This document shows, piece after piece, positions 26,114 through 35,827 of a stretch of 48,279 nucleotides of DNA. Positions within the stretch are counted from its first letter, which is position 1. Each line of letters opens with the position of its first letter. The notes below the pieces were generated by a model. The model made no database searches. It was not told the DNA's origin and was given only the letters and a program-made list of their open reading frames with translations. This DNA is from Bacteroidota bacterium (GTDB taxonomy: Bacteria > Bacteroidota > Bacteroidia > Flavobacteriales > Flavobacteriaceae). The DNA lies in the NCBI GenBank assembly GCA_947447375.1, contig CANFJB010000007.1, positions 1 to 48,279 of the forward strand. The letters are read 5' to 3'. Made by a program: the position numbers and the translations under genes.

Positions 26114-26596
26114 ATGTACATTCCATTTGAAAATTTACCAGAAGAATCTAAAATTTGGATCTACCAATCCAATAGAAAATTTTCTGATGAAGAAATTGCT
26201 GAAATTGAAGTAGTTTTAAAAGATTTTGTTGAAAATTGGGCTGCTCATGGTACAGGCCTTGAAGCTTCCTACCAATTGAAATACAATCGTTTTATTATTC
26301 TTGCGGTAAATCAAGAAATTCAAATTGCTACGGGCTGTTCTATCGATTCATCCGTTCGATTTATTCAAGATTTGGAACAAAAATACAATGTCGACTTATT
26401 AGATAAAATGAATGTTACCTTCAAGTTAGGTGAACATGTTGCTCACAAAACGCTTATTGATTTCAAAAAAATGGCTAAAGACAAAGCCGTTACAGAAAAT
26501 ACAATAGTTTTTAATAATCTTATAAATAATATTGCTGAATATAATGAATCGTGGGAAGTTCCTGCGATGGATAGTTGGCACAGTCGCTTTTTTTAA
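26114..26596 (+). CDS. Conserved Bacteroidota protein of unknown function
   Basis: A 160-residue cytoplasmic protein (MYIPFENLPEESKIWIYQSNR ... VPAMDSWHSRFF). I recall near-identical proteins carrying the label ABC transporter ATPase, but no Walker A, Walker B or LSGGQ motif is present, so that name is not supported. A central FVENWAAHGTGLEASYQLKYNRFIILAV segment and a conserved single Cys (ATGCSIDSS) are notable. It begins 9 bp after the CCG-domain gene and is followed 14 bp later by the GH3 fusion, so it belongs to the same transcript. Function unknown. Confidence 0.75.
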   Translation: MYIPFENLPEESKIWIYQSNRKFSDEEIAEIEVVLKDFVENWAAHGTGLEASYQLKYNRFIILAVNQEIQIATGCSIDSSVRFIQDLEQKYNVDLLDKMNVTFKLGEHVAHKTLIDFKKMAKDKAVTENTIVFNNLINNIAEYNESWEVPAMDSWHSRFF

Positions 26597-26610
26597 TAGC
26601 AATTAATTAA

Positions 26611-29600
26611 ATGAAATCACCTCAATTCAATTATATAGTAGCTTTATTCTTAATAGTTTTTGTTTTTTCTTGTTCCTCAACCAAACAATTAAATTCAAAA
26701 AATACAGTTGCTAATGATTTTGAATCAGAATTACATATTGATCGAAAACATACAAAAAATCCTTTCTTTGAAGAATCTGACAAAGAAGAAAAATGGGTTG
26801 ATAGCGTTTATAATCAAATGTCATTTGATGAAAAAGTTGGCCAACTATTTATGGTTGCAGCTTATTCTAATAAAGATTCTATTCATGTAAATTCCATTGA
26901 TAAACTAATCAAGGAATCTAAAATTGGCGGATTGATATTCTTTCAAGGTGGTCCAATTCGTCAAGCTAATTTAACCAATAGATATCAATCTAAATCGAAA
27001 TTACCATTATTTATCGGAATCGATGCCGAGTGGGGTCTAAGTATGCGTTTGGACTCTACTTATAGATATCCATGGAACATGACTCTCGGCGCAATTCGTG
27101 ATACGAAACTAATAGAAAAAGTGGGGGTTAAAATGGGGCAAGAAACCAAAAGATTAGGAATCCATTTTAATTTTGCACCAGTTTTAGATATCAATACCAA
27201 TCCTAAAAATCCTATTATTGGTTTCCGTTCATTTGGTGAAAATAAAGAAAATGTTACTCAAAGTGCTCTAGCATTAATGAAAGGTTTTCAAAGCCAAGGC
27301 GTTTTTTCAACAGGAAAACACTTTCCAGGGCATGGTGACACTGAAGCCGATTCTCACTTGTCGCTTCCAAACGTATCCTTTACCAAAGAGAGAATTAATG
27401 ACGTTGAATTTTACCCTTATAAAAAATTATTCAGTGAAGGCCTAGCATCTGTAATGGTGGCACATTTAAGTGTTCCAAGTTTAGAGCCTAGAATTAATTA
27501 TCCAACCTCAATTTCCTATAATGTGGTTACCAATATTTTGCAAAATCAATTGGGTTTTGAAGGTTTGGTTTTTACAGATGCCTTAAATATGAAAGGGGCA
27601 AGTAATTATAAAAAAGAAGACGGAATTGCATTAAGTCCCGGAGACATTGACTTAGAAGCATTTTTAGCAGGTAATGACATTTTACTTTTTTCTGAAAATG
27701 TTCCCGCTGCTATAGAGAAAATTTGCATGGCTTATCAAAACGGGTTGATATCAGAACATAGATTGTCTCGATCAGTTAAGAAAATTCTTCGTTATAAATA
27801 TTTCGCTGGTCTTAATAATTATAAATCAATAACTACAGATAATTTAATAAATGATATTTATCCTAGTTCGAATGATGCTTTACAATACCAATTGTATGAA
27901 AATGCAATTACGGTAATAAAAAATAAAAACAGCATTTTACCTATTAAATCATTAGATAATAATAAAATTGCCTACGTAAAATTAGGTGATGACAATAATA
28001 GTAAATTTGTTTCAACGCTAAAAAAATATACTGAAATAACTGAAGTTTCTAGTGATAATATTGATAGTTTAAATGTACAATTAAGTAATTACAATACGGT
28101 AATTGTTGGTTTTCACAAATCTGATAAGGCTTGGAAAAAACAAGATTTTACTGAAACGGAATTACTTTGGTTGCAAGAAATTGCTAAGAAAAACAATGTT
28201 ATTTTAGATGTTTTTACAAAACCCTATTCTTTATTACCAATTGTAAATTTTGATGAAATTGAATCGGTGGTTGTTTCTTATCAAAACTGCGACATTTCTC
28301 AAGAGGTTTCCGCTGAACTGCTTTTTGGTGCAATCGAAGCAAAAGGTAAATTACCGGTTTCAATTGGTGAAAATTTCTCAGTAAATGATGGATTATCAAC
28401 CAAAAAATTAAATCGTTTAGGTTTTTCAACTCCCGAGAATGTTGGAATGAACTTTCAAATATTATCTAAAATTGATGCTTTAGCAAATAAAGCAATTGAT
28501 AATAAAATGACTCCTGGATTACAAATTCTTGTTGCCAAAAAAGGTAAGGTTATTTATCAAAAAGCTTTTGGATATCATACTTATGAAAATAAAGAAAAAG
28601 TTGAAAATACTGACGTTTATGACATTGCATCATTGACAAAAATCATTTCAACATTACCAAATGTAATGCAATTGTACGATCATAATAAAGTGAATTTAGA
28701 TTCTAAATTGGGCGACATGTTACCAATATTCAAAAATTCTGATAAAGCAGCAATTCCATTTAAAAATTTACTTTCTCACTATGCTGGTTTTCAAGCCTGG
28801 ATTCCATTTTACAAAGCAACTTTAGACAGTTCTAAAATTCCATTAGCAAAATATTATAGAAAAACGAGTAATGATCTATTTTCTAAAAAAGTGGCTGATA
28901 GTCTTTTCTTGAGAAATGATTACCACGATACCATTATGAAAATGATTGTTGACAGTAAGTTGTCATTGAAAAAAGAATATAAATACAGTGATTTCACTTT
29001 CATCATTTTGAAAGAATATTTGGAAAAAATGACTGGAAAAAAATTAGATGAATTAAGCACTTCTAATTTTTACACTTCACTAGGAATGAATAATACGATG
29101 TACAATCCATTAAATAAATTCGACAAAAGTCAAATACCTCCAACAGAAATTGATACTTATTTCAGACACCAACAAATACAAGGCTATGTTCATGATATGG
29201 CCGCAGCTATGGAAGGTGGAGTAGGCGGACATGCAGGAATTTTTTCAAATTCGATGGATGTTGCAAAAATGATGCAGCTGTATTTGCAAAAAGGAAATTA
29301 TGGTGATGTTAGTTATTTTTCATCAAAGACATTTGACGATTTTAATACGTGTCATTTTTGCAATGAAGGAAATAGGAGAGGACTTGGTTTTGATAAACCT
29401 CAAATATCTGGAGCTGGACCAACTTGTGGTTGTGTGCCAATGATAAGCTTTGGACATACCGGTTTTACTGGAACAATTGCTTGGGCTGATCCTGAAAATG
29501 AAATTGTATATGTCTTTTTATCCAATCGAACATTTCCTGAAGGCACCGTAAATAAATTATCCAAAGAAAATATCCGAGAAGATATTCAGAAGATAATTTA

Positions 29601-29619
29601 TGAAGCCATCGTTAAATAA
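26611..29619 (+). CDS. Bifunctional lipoprotein: NagZ-like GH3 glycosidase fused to a class C beta-lactamase-fold serine hydrolase
   Basis: A 1002-residue lipoprotein (lipobox VFVFSCSS, Cys about 21). Residues about 65-600 are a glycoside hydrolase family 3 domain with the NagZ catalytic dyad region KHFPGHGDTEADSH (D247/H249) and nucleophile D323 in FTDALNM, predicting beta-N-acetylglucosaminidase action on peptidoglycan fragments. Residues about 620-1000 are a beta-lactamase/PBP-like domain with S674-x-x-K677 (SLTK), a YSD motif in place of YxN, and HTGFTG (about 949). The second domain may be a peptidase or esterase acting on the peptide part. Fusions of this kind occur in Bacteroidota. It sits upstream of bshA. 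Confidence 0.9.
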   Translation: MKSPQFNYIVALFLIVFVFSCSSTKQLNSKNTVANDFESELHIDRKHTKNPFFEESDKEEKWVDSVYNQMSFDEKVGQLFMVAAYSNKDSIHVNSIDKLIKESKIGGLIFFQGGPIRQANLTNRYQSKSKLPLFIGIDAEWGLSMRLDSTYRYPWNMTLGAIRDTKLIEKVGVKMGQETKRLGIHFNFAPVLDINTNPKNPIIGFRSFGENKENVTQSALALMKGFQSQGVFSTGKHFPGHGDTEADSHLSLPNVSFTKERINDVEFYPYKKLFSEGLASVMVAHLSVPSLEPRINYPTSISYNVVTNILQNQLGFEGLVFTDALNMKGASNYKKEDGIALSPGDIDLEAFLAGNDILLFSENVPAAIEKICMAYQNGLISEHRLSRSVKKILRYKYFAGLNNYKSITTDNLINDIYPSSNDALQYQLYENAITVIKNKNSILPIKSLDNNKIAYVKLGDDNNSKFVSTLKKYTEITEVSSDNIDSLNVQLSNYNTVIVGFHKSDKAWKKQDFTETELLWLQEIAKKNNVILDVFTKPYSLLPIVNFDEIESVVVSYQNCDISQEVSAELLFGAIEAKGKLPVSIGENFSVNDGLSTKKLNRLGFSTPENVGMNFQILSKIDALANKAIDNKMTPGLQILVAKKGKVIYQKAFGYHTYENKEKVENTDVYDIASLTKIISTLPNVMQLYDHNKVNLDSKLGDMLPIFKNSDKAAIPFKNLLSHYAGFQAWIPFYKATLDSSKIPLAKYYRKTSNDLFSKKVADSLFLRNDYHDTIMKMIVDSKLSLKKEYKYSDFTFIILKEYLEKMTGKKLDELSTSNFYTSLGMNNTMYNPLNKFDKSQIPPTEIDTYFRHQQIQGYVHDMAAAMEGGVGGHAGIFSNSMDVAKMMQLYLQKGNYGDVSYFSSKTFDDFNTCHFCNEGNRRGLGFDKPQISGAGPTCGCVPMISFGHTGFTGTIAWADPENEIVYVFLSNRTFPEGTVNKLSKENIREDIQKIIYEAIVK

Positions 29620-29632
29620 TTTTTATTTAACG
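29610..29632 (+). terminator. Weak hairpin at the 3' end of the GH3-fusion gene
   Basis: CGTTAAAT and ATTTAACG form 8-bp arms around AATTTTT and cover the stop codon. GAAAGTTTAATT follows. Arm sequence and downstream context closely match the hairpin at 22438-22457. Confidence 0.4.
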
Positions 29633-29689
29633 AAAGTTTAATTAATCTCAATTCAATTTTTGTTACTTTCGTTCCTCTAAATTATCACA

Positions 29690-30817
29690 ATGAAAATAGC
29701 TATAGTTTGTTATCCTACATTTGGCGGAAGTGGCGTAGTTGCTACTGAGTTGGGATTGGAGTTGGCAAGACGTGGTCATGAGATTCATTTTATTACCTAC
29801 AGTCAGCCCGTTCGATTAGAGCTATTAAATGCCAATGTTCATTATCATGAAGTGAATGTTCCTGAATATCCATTGTTTCATTATCAACCTTATGAGTTGG
29901 CTTTGTCAAGCAAATTAGTTGATATGGTTAAACTTCATAAAATTGATTTATTGCACGTTCATTATGCAATTCCACATGCCTATGCAGGTTATATGGCTAA
30001 ACAGATGTTGAAATCAGAAGGTATTAAAATCCCAATGGTAACAACACTTCACGGAACTGATATCACCTTAGTAGGAAATCATCCTTTCTATAAAACGGCG
30101 GTAACATTTAGTATCAACAAATCGGACGTGGTTACTTCTGTTTCTCAAAATTTAAAAGAAGAAACCTATTCTTTATTTGATATTAAAAAAGACATTCATG
30201 TAATTCCAAATTTCATAGAATTAGATAAAATTAAAAATATTGCTAAAATTGCAACTAATCGCTCTGTGATGGCTAATGAAAATGAGAGAATTATTACACA
30301 TATTAGTAATTTTAGAAAGGTAAAACGAATCCCTGATGTGATTGATATATTTTACAAAATCCAACAAAAAATACCTTCTAAATTAATGATGGTTGGTGAC
30401 GGACCCGAAAAAGAAAAAGCTGAAAATTTATGTAACAAATTAGGTATTTCAGATAAAGTTATCTTTTTTGGAAATAGTAATGAAATTGATAAAATATTAA
30501 GTTTTACCGATTTGTTTTTGTTGCCTTCTGAAACGGAAAGTTTTGGGCTTGCTGCTTTGGAAGCAATGGCTTGGGGTGTTCCAGTAATTTCGAGTAATAC
30601 TGGAGGATTACCAGAAGTAAATTTTGATGGAATTTCGGGATATCTAAGTGATGTTGGTAATACTCAAGAAATGGCGCAAAATGCAATCAAAATTCTTGAA
30701 AACGACAAAACTTTGTTGGAATTTAAAAATAATGCTACAACTACGGCTAAGCAGTTTGATATAGAGAATATAGTAACTTTATATGAGAATTTATATAAGA
30801 AAGTTCTAAAAAAATAG
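29690..30817 (+). CDS. bshA: N-acetyl-alpha-D-glucosaminyl L-malate synthase
   Basis: A 375-residue GT-B fold, family GT4 glycosyltransferase that makes GlcNAc-malate from UDP-GlcNAc and L-malate, the first step of bacillithiol synthesis. The N-terminus KIAIVCYPTFGGSGVVATELG is characteristic of BshA. The donor-site segment FGLAALEAMAWGVPVISSNTGG holds the usual paired Glu residues. Neither bshB nor bshC is in the window; in Bacteroidota the pathway genes are often dispersed. A 70-bp gap separates it from the GH3 fusion gene, and it converges on the barrel gene. Confidence 0.95.
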   Translation: MKIAIVCYPTFGGSGVVATELGLELARRGHEIHFITYSQPVRLELLNANVHYHEVNVPEYPLFHYQPYELALSSKLVDMVKLHKIDLLHVHYAIPHAYAGYMAKQMLKSEGIKIPMVTTLHGTDITLVGNHPFYKTAVTFSINKSDVVTSVSQNLKEETYSLFDIKKDIHVIPNFIELDKIKNIAKIATNRSVMANENERIITHISNFRKVKRIPDVIDIFYKIQQKIPSKLMMVGDGPEKEKAENLCNKLGISDKVIFFGNSNEIDKILSFTDLFLLPSETESFGLAALEAMAWGVPVISSNTGGLPEVNFDGISGYLSDVGNTQEMAQNAIKILENDKTLLEFKNNATTTAKQFDIENIVTLYENLYKKVLKK

Positions 30818-30827
30818 ATAGATTTAT

Positions 30828-31304
30828 TTAGAATTTATAACGAATTCCTAAAGCTAAATCAGTACCAAAACCGTTATCAAAATAACCATTTCCTCCAATT
30901 TCTGGTCTTAAATCTAATGAAGCTTGAAGAGGAAAATCAAAATTATATTCAATTCCAACGTCTCCAGCAGCAAATATAAAAGTGCCATTATTTCCATTGG
31001 CATTATTATTTGAAAAGGTTCCTAATCCACCACCAACGCCTGCATACCAATTAAATCCTTGTTCCAAAGGCCAAACCCATTGATATAAACCGTTTACTTT
31101 CATTGCACTTATATTATTGCTTGTTCTCCAACCCAAATTAAATTCTGCTCTATTCTGAGATTTTAATTTCATTTGATAGGAAATTTCAGTCCCAAAACCT
31201 CGATTGGAACCTAAACGAAGTCCTATAGTATGATCCGAAATTTCTTGAGCTGACGATGAATAAATTCCGCATAAAAACAAAGAGAAAACAATTAGCTTTT
31301 TCAT
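30828..31304 (-). CDS. Small outer-membrane beta-barrel protein
   Basis: A 158-residue protein with a signal peptide (MKKLIVFSLFLCGIYSSSAQ, cleavage about 20) and alternating amphipathic strands (TIGLRLGSNRGFGTEISYQM, WYAGVGGGLGTF) ending in an aromatic Phe (ALGIRYKF), as expected for an outer-membrane barrel of about eight strands. The ATG at 31304 is preferred over 31331, because the nine extra residues (MKYKLMSSL) would precede an already complete signal peptide. Function unknown. It ends 10 bp from the convergent bshA stop. Confidence 0.82.
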   Translation of the reverse strand: MKKLIVFSLFLCGIYSSSAQEISDHTIGLRLGSNRGFGTEISYQMKLKSQNRAEFNLGWRTSNNISAMKVNGLYQWVWPLEQGFNWYAGVGGGLGTFSNNNANGNNGTFIFAAGDVGIEYNFDFPLQASLDLRPEIGGNGYFDNGFGTDLALGIRYKF

Positions 31305-31372
31305 AAGTGATGACATTAGTTTATATTTCAATAACGATTAATTCAATTTGCTATTGTGTTGATAAGCTAAAA

Positions 31373-32176
31373 TTAATGACTAACATCATACGATTGTAAA
31401 AACTCTTCTTGAGTTTGACTTCCAGTTGAAGGTAAAGGCAAAGTAACTCCAGCAGGAAGAGTGTTTAAACGGTAGTTAATAGTTGTATTGGTGTAAACCA
31501 TACCAATAGTTTTTGAATAATATTGATAAGAAGTAACCACATCTTGAGGATCTAAAATGCTAACAACAACTGGAAATGGAATTCCACCAACGGTTATACT
31601 TGTCGTAATCTTAGCATTTAAAACAGTTTTTATTTTTTTTACATCAGTATAAACACGACCGTTTGAAGAAAACGTCGCTAAAGATTCAATATTAGTTGAT
31701 TTTAAAGTATAATCAATTGTTAAAGGATAATTTTGCACTGTTTGATTGATTGTTCCTGAAACGCTTCCTAAATCTTGGTTATTGGAAGCAGTTTCATTAA
31801 AAATAACATAATCACTAACCGATAAATTTATTGGCAAAGCAACACCAAAGTTAAAAGCTAGCGAACCTGTCAACAAAATTCTATTTCCATCAACTCGTGC
31901 AGCATTTTTATTCATTGAATTTGAAAAGAAACCAATTGGTGAATTTCTAGTTTTGAATTTTTTATAAACTTTAGTGTTTATTGTGGTATCATTTGAAATA
32001 TATAAAGAATCGGTTTGAGTTACAGCATTTGTTAAAACGCTGTATTTCCAATAATTTCTTAATGCTAGCGGAAAATAATTGGTTGTTGAGGAAGAATCAG
32101 TTCCTGAAACAGAATCTCTTGAACAAGAAAAAAGTATTGATAGTATTGCTAATGATAATAGAAATTTGATTTTCAT
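31373..32176 (-). CDS. Lipoprotein of unknown function
   Basis: A 267-residue protein with a lipobox (LSILFSCSRDS, Cys about 18), a Ser/Thr-rich linker and a mature domain starting NYFPLALRNYWKYSVL, a motif seen in many bacterial surface lipoproteins of unknown role. The rest is predicted beta-rich (VTQTDSLYISNDTTI; DPQDVVTSYQYYSKTIGMVY). It precedes the barrel gene by about 70 bp on the same strand and is divergent from aroC. Confidence 0.75.
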   Translation of the reverse strand: MKIKFLLSLAILSILFSCSRDSVSGTDSSSTTNYFPLALRNYWKYSVLTNAVTQTDSLYISNDTTINTKVYKKFKTRNSPIGFFSNSMNKNAARVDGNRILLTGSLAFNFGVALPINLSVSDYVIFNETASNNQDLGSVSGTINQTVQNYPLTIDYTLKSTNIESLATFSSNGRVYTDVKKIKTVLNAKITTSITVGGIPFPVVVSILDPQDVVTSYQYYSKTIGMVYTNTTINYRLNTLPAGVTLPLPSTGSQTQEEFLQSYDVSH

Positions 32177-32267
32177 AATTGGTAATTCTTATTATTTATT
32201 AGGCTAATGTATAAAAAAAACTTTATTTATTAGTTATTAAATTTTTTAGGTTTCAAATTATATAACT

Positions 32268-32275
32268 TATATTTG
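32268..32275 (+). promoter_or_regulatory. Candidate -7 element of aroC
   Basis: TATATTTG fully matches TAnnTTTG and lies 18 bp before the aroC ATG. No TTG is seen at the usual upstream spacing. Confidence 0.5.
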
Positions 32276-32293
32276 TTAAAAATAGAATAATAA

Positions 32294-33355
32294 ATGGCTG
32301 GTAATTCAATTGGAAAACTCTTTAAATTAACCACTTTTGGTGAATCTCACGGTGAAGCATTAGGGGGAATTATTGAAGGATGTCCTTCCGGAATTAATTT
32401 AGATTTTAATGCCATTAAACATGAAATGTCTCGAAGAAAACCAGGCCAATCTTCAATAGTGACCCAAAGAAAAGAAGAAGATAATGTTCAATTTTTATCA
32501 GGAATATTTGAAGGAAAAACCACTGGAACTTCAATTGGATTTTTAATTCAAAATAATAATCAAAAACCAGATGATTACTCTGATATAAAAAATACTTACC
32601 GACCAAGTCACGCAGATTATGTTTATGAAAAAAAATATGGAATTCGGGATTATCGAGGTGGCGGTAGAAGTTCAGCTAGAGAAACTGCAAGTAGAGTAGT
32701 TGCTGGTGCAATTGCAAAACAAATTATCCCAACTATTAAAATCAATGCCTTTGTGTCTTCTGTTGGAGATATTTTTTTAAATAAACCTTACCAAGAGTTA
32801 GATTTCTCAAAAATTGAATCCAATTCTGTTCGTTGCCCAGATTCAGAAACTGCAACAAAAATGGAGGAACTAATTAAACAAATAAAAAAAGAGGGCGATA
32901 CTATTGGTGGTACAATTACCTGTGTTTTACAAAATGTTCCAATTGGTTTGGGCGAACCCGTTTTTGATAAATTACACGCCGATTTAGGAAAAGCGATGTT
33001 GTCAATCAATGCTGTCAAAGGATTTGAATATGGAAGTGGTTTTTGTGGAGCTCAAATGAAAGGAAGTGAACACAATGATTTATACAATTCAGATGGCACT
33101 ACTAAAACAAATTTGTCAGGAGGAATTCAAGGTGGTATATCTAACGGAATGGATATCTATTTTAGAGTTGCGTTTAAGCCTGTTGCCACATTAATTCAAA
33201 AACAAGAAGTTTTGGATAATCAAGGAAATTTATTAGAATTACAAGGAAAAGGTCGCCATGATCCTTGTGTCCTTCCTCGTGCAGTTCCTATTGTGGAAGC
33301 TATGGCGGCAATCGTTTTAGCTGATTTTTATTTGATAAATAAAATATATCAATAA
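32294..33355 (+). CDS. aroC: Chorismate synthase
   Basis: A 353-residue FMN-dependent enzyme that converts 5-enolpyruvylshikimate 3-phosphate to chorismate, the last common step to aromatic amino acids. The signatures are [19 protein letters not shown] near the start, [29 protein letters not shown] (about 101-129) and the C-terminal [20 protein letters not shown]. The length is standard. The symporter gene follows after 24 bp, probably in the same transcript. Confidence 0.97.
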   Translation: MAGNSIGKLFKLTTFGESHGEALGGIIEGCPSGINLDFNAIKHEMSRRKPGQSSIVTQRKEEDNVQFLSGIFEGKTTGTSIGFLIQNNNQKPDDYSDIKNTYRPSHADYVYEKKYGIRDYRGGGRSSARETASRVVAGAIAKQIIPTIKINAFVSSVGDIFLNKPYQELDFSKIESNSVRCPDSETATKMEELIKQIKKEGDTIGGTITCVLQNVPIGLGEPVFDKLHADLGKAMLSINAVKGFEYGSGFCGAQMKGSEHNDLYNSDGTTKTNLSGGIQGGISNGMDIYFRVAFKPVATLIQKQEVLDNQGNLLELQGKGRHDPCVLPRAVPIVEAMAAIVLADFYLINKIYQ

Positions 33356-33379
33356 TTTAATAAATTAAAATAAACATAA

Positions 33380-34630
33380 ATGCAAGAAAAATCGAAGCAA
33401 TCCTTAGTAAGTAATTTGACTTTCCAAATTCTAATTGCCATGTTGTTGGGGGGTATTCTTGGAATAATTATCCACAATAATCTCTCTGAAGAAGGTGCTA
33501 AGGAGTTTAGTGGTTACATTAAATTATTAGCAACTGTGTTTATTCGCTTGGTTCAAATGATAATTTCTCCTTTAGTTTTTTCGACTTTAGTTGTTGGAAT
33601 TGCAAAACTTGGTGACATCAAAGCAGTTGGAAGGATAGGAGGTAAAGCAATGGGTTGGTTTTTTACCGCCTCATTCATTTCTTTATTAATAGGTATGTTT
33701 TGGGTAAATGTTTTAAGTCCAGGCGAAGGGTTAAATTTATCCAATATCGATTTAAAAACAGCTAGTGAAGTAACAGATAAAACGCAAGTGTTTTCTGCAC
33801 AAAATTTCATTGAACATATTATTCCAAAAAGTATAGTTGAGGCAATGGCCGGTAATGAAATATTACAAATTGTCATATTTTCTATCTTTTTTGGATTGGC
33901 AGCAGCCGCAATTGGAGACAATTCAAAACCAGTTGTAAATACTTTAGATAAATTATCTCACATCGTTTTAAAAATGGTGAATTTTGTAATGAAATTTGCA
34001 CCTGTAGGAGTTTTTGGAGCTATAGCAGGTGTTTTTGCAATTAGAGATTTTGGTGATTTGTTGATGACTTATGCTAAATTCTTTGGTTCATTCATGGTTG
34101 GAATTACTACCTTATGGGTAATTTTAATTGCTGTAGGTTATCTTTTTCTAAAATCAAAAATGAGTTTATTGCTAAAACGAATTGTAAGTCCTATAGTTAT
34201 TGCTTTTAGTACTACTAGTTCTGAAGCGGTTTTTCCTAAACTGACAGAAGAATTAGAACGTTTTGGAGTTAAAGACAGGATTGTTTCATTTATGCTTCCG
34301 TTAGGATATTCCTTTAACCTTGATGGAAGTATGATGTACATGACTTTTGCTAGTATTTTTATTGCTCAAGCTTATGGTATCCACTTGGATTTGCCTACTC
34401 AGTTCACCATGCTTTTCGTACTAATGCTTACTAGCAAAGGAATAGCTGGAGTTCCGAGAGCTAGTTTAGTTGTGGTTGCAGCTACTTGTGGGATGTTTAA
34501 AATCCCAATTGAGGGAATTGCATTAATACTACCTATTGATCATTTTTGTGATATGTTCAGAAGCGGAACTAATGTATTGGGTAACGCATTAGCGACTTCT
34601 GTGGTGGGAAAATGGGAGAAAGAGGAATAA
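33380..34630 (+). CDS. Dicarboxylate/amino acid:cation symporter (DAACS family)
   Basis: A 416-residue inner-membrane protein with about eight transmembrane helices and two re-entrant loops. The transport-core motifs are the serine-rich loop STTSSEAVFP (HP1-like), the NLDGSMMYMTFASIFIAQ helix (TM7 NMDGT equivalent) and the C-terminal DHFCDMFRSGTNVLGNALA (TM8). It should take up glutamate/aspartate or C4-dicarboxylates with Na+ or H+. Exact substrate is undetermined. Confidence 0.93.
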   Translation: MQEKSKQSLVSNLTFQILIAMLLGGILGIIIHNNLSEEGAKEFSGYIKLLATVFIRLVQMIISPLVFSTLVVGIAKLGDIKAVGRIGGKAMGWFFTASFISLLIGMFWVNVLSPGEGLNLSNIDLKTASEVTDKTQVFSAQNFIEHIIPKSIVEAMAGNEILQIVIFSIFFGLAAAAIGDNSKPVVNTLDKLSHIVLKMVNFVMKFAPVGVFGAIAGVFAIRDFGDLLMTYAKFFGSFMVGITTLWVILIAVGYLFLKSKMSLLLKRIVSPIVIAFSTTSSEAVFPKLTEELERFGVKDRIVSFMLPLGYSFNLDGSMMYMTFASIFIAQAYGIHLDLPTQFTMLFVLMLTSKGIAGVPRASLVVVAATCGMFKIPIEGIALILPIDHFCDMFRSGTNVLGNALATSVVGKWEKEE

Positions 34631-34667
34631 AATTATTTTTTTTATCATTTATTTTTATTAATTTATT

Positions 34668-34675
34668 TATATTTG
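34668..34675 (+). promoter_or_regulatory. Candidate -7 element of the second T9SS gene
   Basis: TATATTTG fully matches TAnnTTTG, 30 bp upstream of the ATG at 34706. The surrounding DNA is very AT-rich, which raises the chance of a random match. Confidence 0.42.
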
Positions 34676-34705
34676 TTTAATCTTTAACAATTTAAACAAA
34701 TATTT

Positions 34706-35776
34706 ATGAAAAAATTTTTACTATTTTTCGTTTTAATAACGACTCCTACATTATTTGCTCAAGCAGTAAATTCTGAAAATTTCAATTCTCTTGCTACAGG
34801 TAATATAGGTACGGATATTACAGGTGCAACTGCAGGTGCAGGTGGTTTTTATACTTATGCATCTAATGGTACGGCTCCTACAACAGCTACAAATGCTGGT
34901 GCTGCAAATTTTCAAATCGTTGCAAATGATGCAACTCATGGAAAAGTTTTGCAAATTATTGGAACCAATGGTGACAAAGGAAGTAGATATGTTTGGTTAG
35001 GTGGATTGCCAACTTCTTGGGGAGCAAGAACTGCTGGTAATGAAATCCTTGAATTCGAATATGAATTTTACACTGGTGCAGGTGGTGGAAGTAATAACCT
35101 AGCAGGTGTAAGTATTTATGATGCCCCTGGAACGAAAGTTTTAGGTGGTTTTTCTTTTAATACTAATACTTTAGCTCTTTCAGGTGTTGCATATTACTCA
35201 TCAGCTACTGCAACTGCAGGAAATTATATTTTTTACTTAGGTGCAACTGCAGGTACAAATTTAATTTTAACTGCTAATACATGGGTTAGAGTTGGAGTTA
35301 GCTTTAACAAAACTACAGGAAGAGTTACATGGAAAGGACCTGGATTAAATGGTTATGTAACTGGTGCAGCTGCAGCAACTGATCCAGATGAAATTGATTT
35401 TACTTCAACAAGTGGAACTACAACTGTTGCTCCAATTGTTACCAATACTTCTGCTGCGACAATATTAATTGATAATTTTGTAACTAGAATTTCTGCAACT
35501 GATACTTTATTACAAAACGATACTTTTGATGTAGCAACTACAAACTTCTCTGTTTTCCCAAATCCAGTAAATGATTTTGTTACAATTTCAAATTCTGAAA
35601 ATATTTCTGTAAATTCAATTTCTATTACTGATTTGAATGGAAGAGTAGTTAAACAAAATACTTACTCAAATGTAACCAATGTCCAAGTTAATATTTCTGA
35701 TTTATCTTCAGGAGTTTACATGATGAACATTACATCTGATAAAGGTTCTGTGACTAAAAAGATCATTAAAAACTAA
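34706..35776 (+). CDS. T9SS type A sorting domain protein, jelly-roll-like
   Basis: A 356-residue secreted protein with a signal peptide (to TPTLFAQ, about 19) and a Gly/Ala/Thr/Asn-rich mature domain predicted as a beta-sandwich (ILEFEYEFYTGAGG; NTWVRVGVSFNKTTGRVTWKGPG), of the kind seen in concanavalin/LamG-like folds. A type A T9SS sorting domain occupies the last 78 residues or so (FSVFPNPVNDFVTIS ... GVYMMNITSDKGSVTKKIIKN). No catalytic residues can be identified. It is monocistronic and closed by the bidirectional terminator at 35794-35826. Confidence 0.88.
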   Translation: MKKFLLFFVLITTPTLFAQAVNSENFNSLATGNIGTDITGATAGAGGFYTYASNGTAPTTATNAGAANFQIVANDATHGKVLQIIGTNGDKGSRYVWLGGLPTSWGARTAGNEILEFEYEFYTGAGGGSNNLAGVSIYDAPGTKVLGGFSFNTNTLALSGVAYYSSATATAGNYIFYLGATAGTNLILTANTWVRVGVSFNKTTGRVTWKGPGLNGYVTGAAAATDPDEIDFTSTSGTTTVAPIVTNTSAATILIDNFVTRISATDTLLQNDTFDVATTNFSVFPNPVNDFVTISNSENISVNSISITDLNGRVVKQNTYSNVTNVQVNISDLSSGVYMMNITSDKGSVTKKIIKN

Positions 35777-35793
35777 TCAATTTAGTTTCAAAT

Positions 35794-35826
35794 AAAAAAC
35801 TCCTCAAGCAATTGAGGAGTTTTTTT
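35794..35826. terminator. Bidirectional terminator
   Basis: ACTCCTCAA and TTGAGGAGT pair around GCAA, flanked by a six-A run and a seven-T run (14-bp arms overall). It serves the T9SS gene on the plus strand and the convergent mutS2-DCC unit on the minus strand. Confidence 0.92.
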
Positions 35827-35827
35827 A

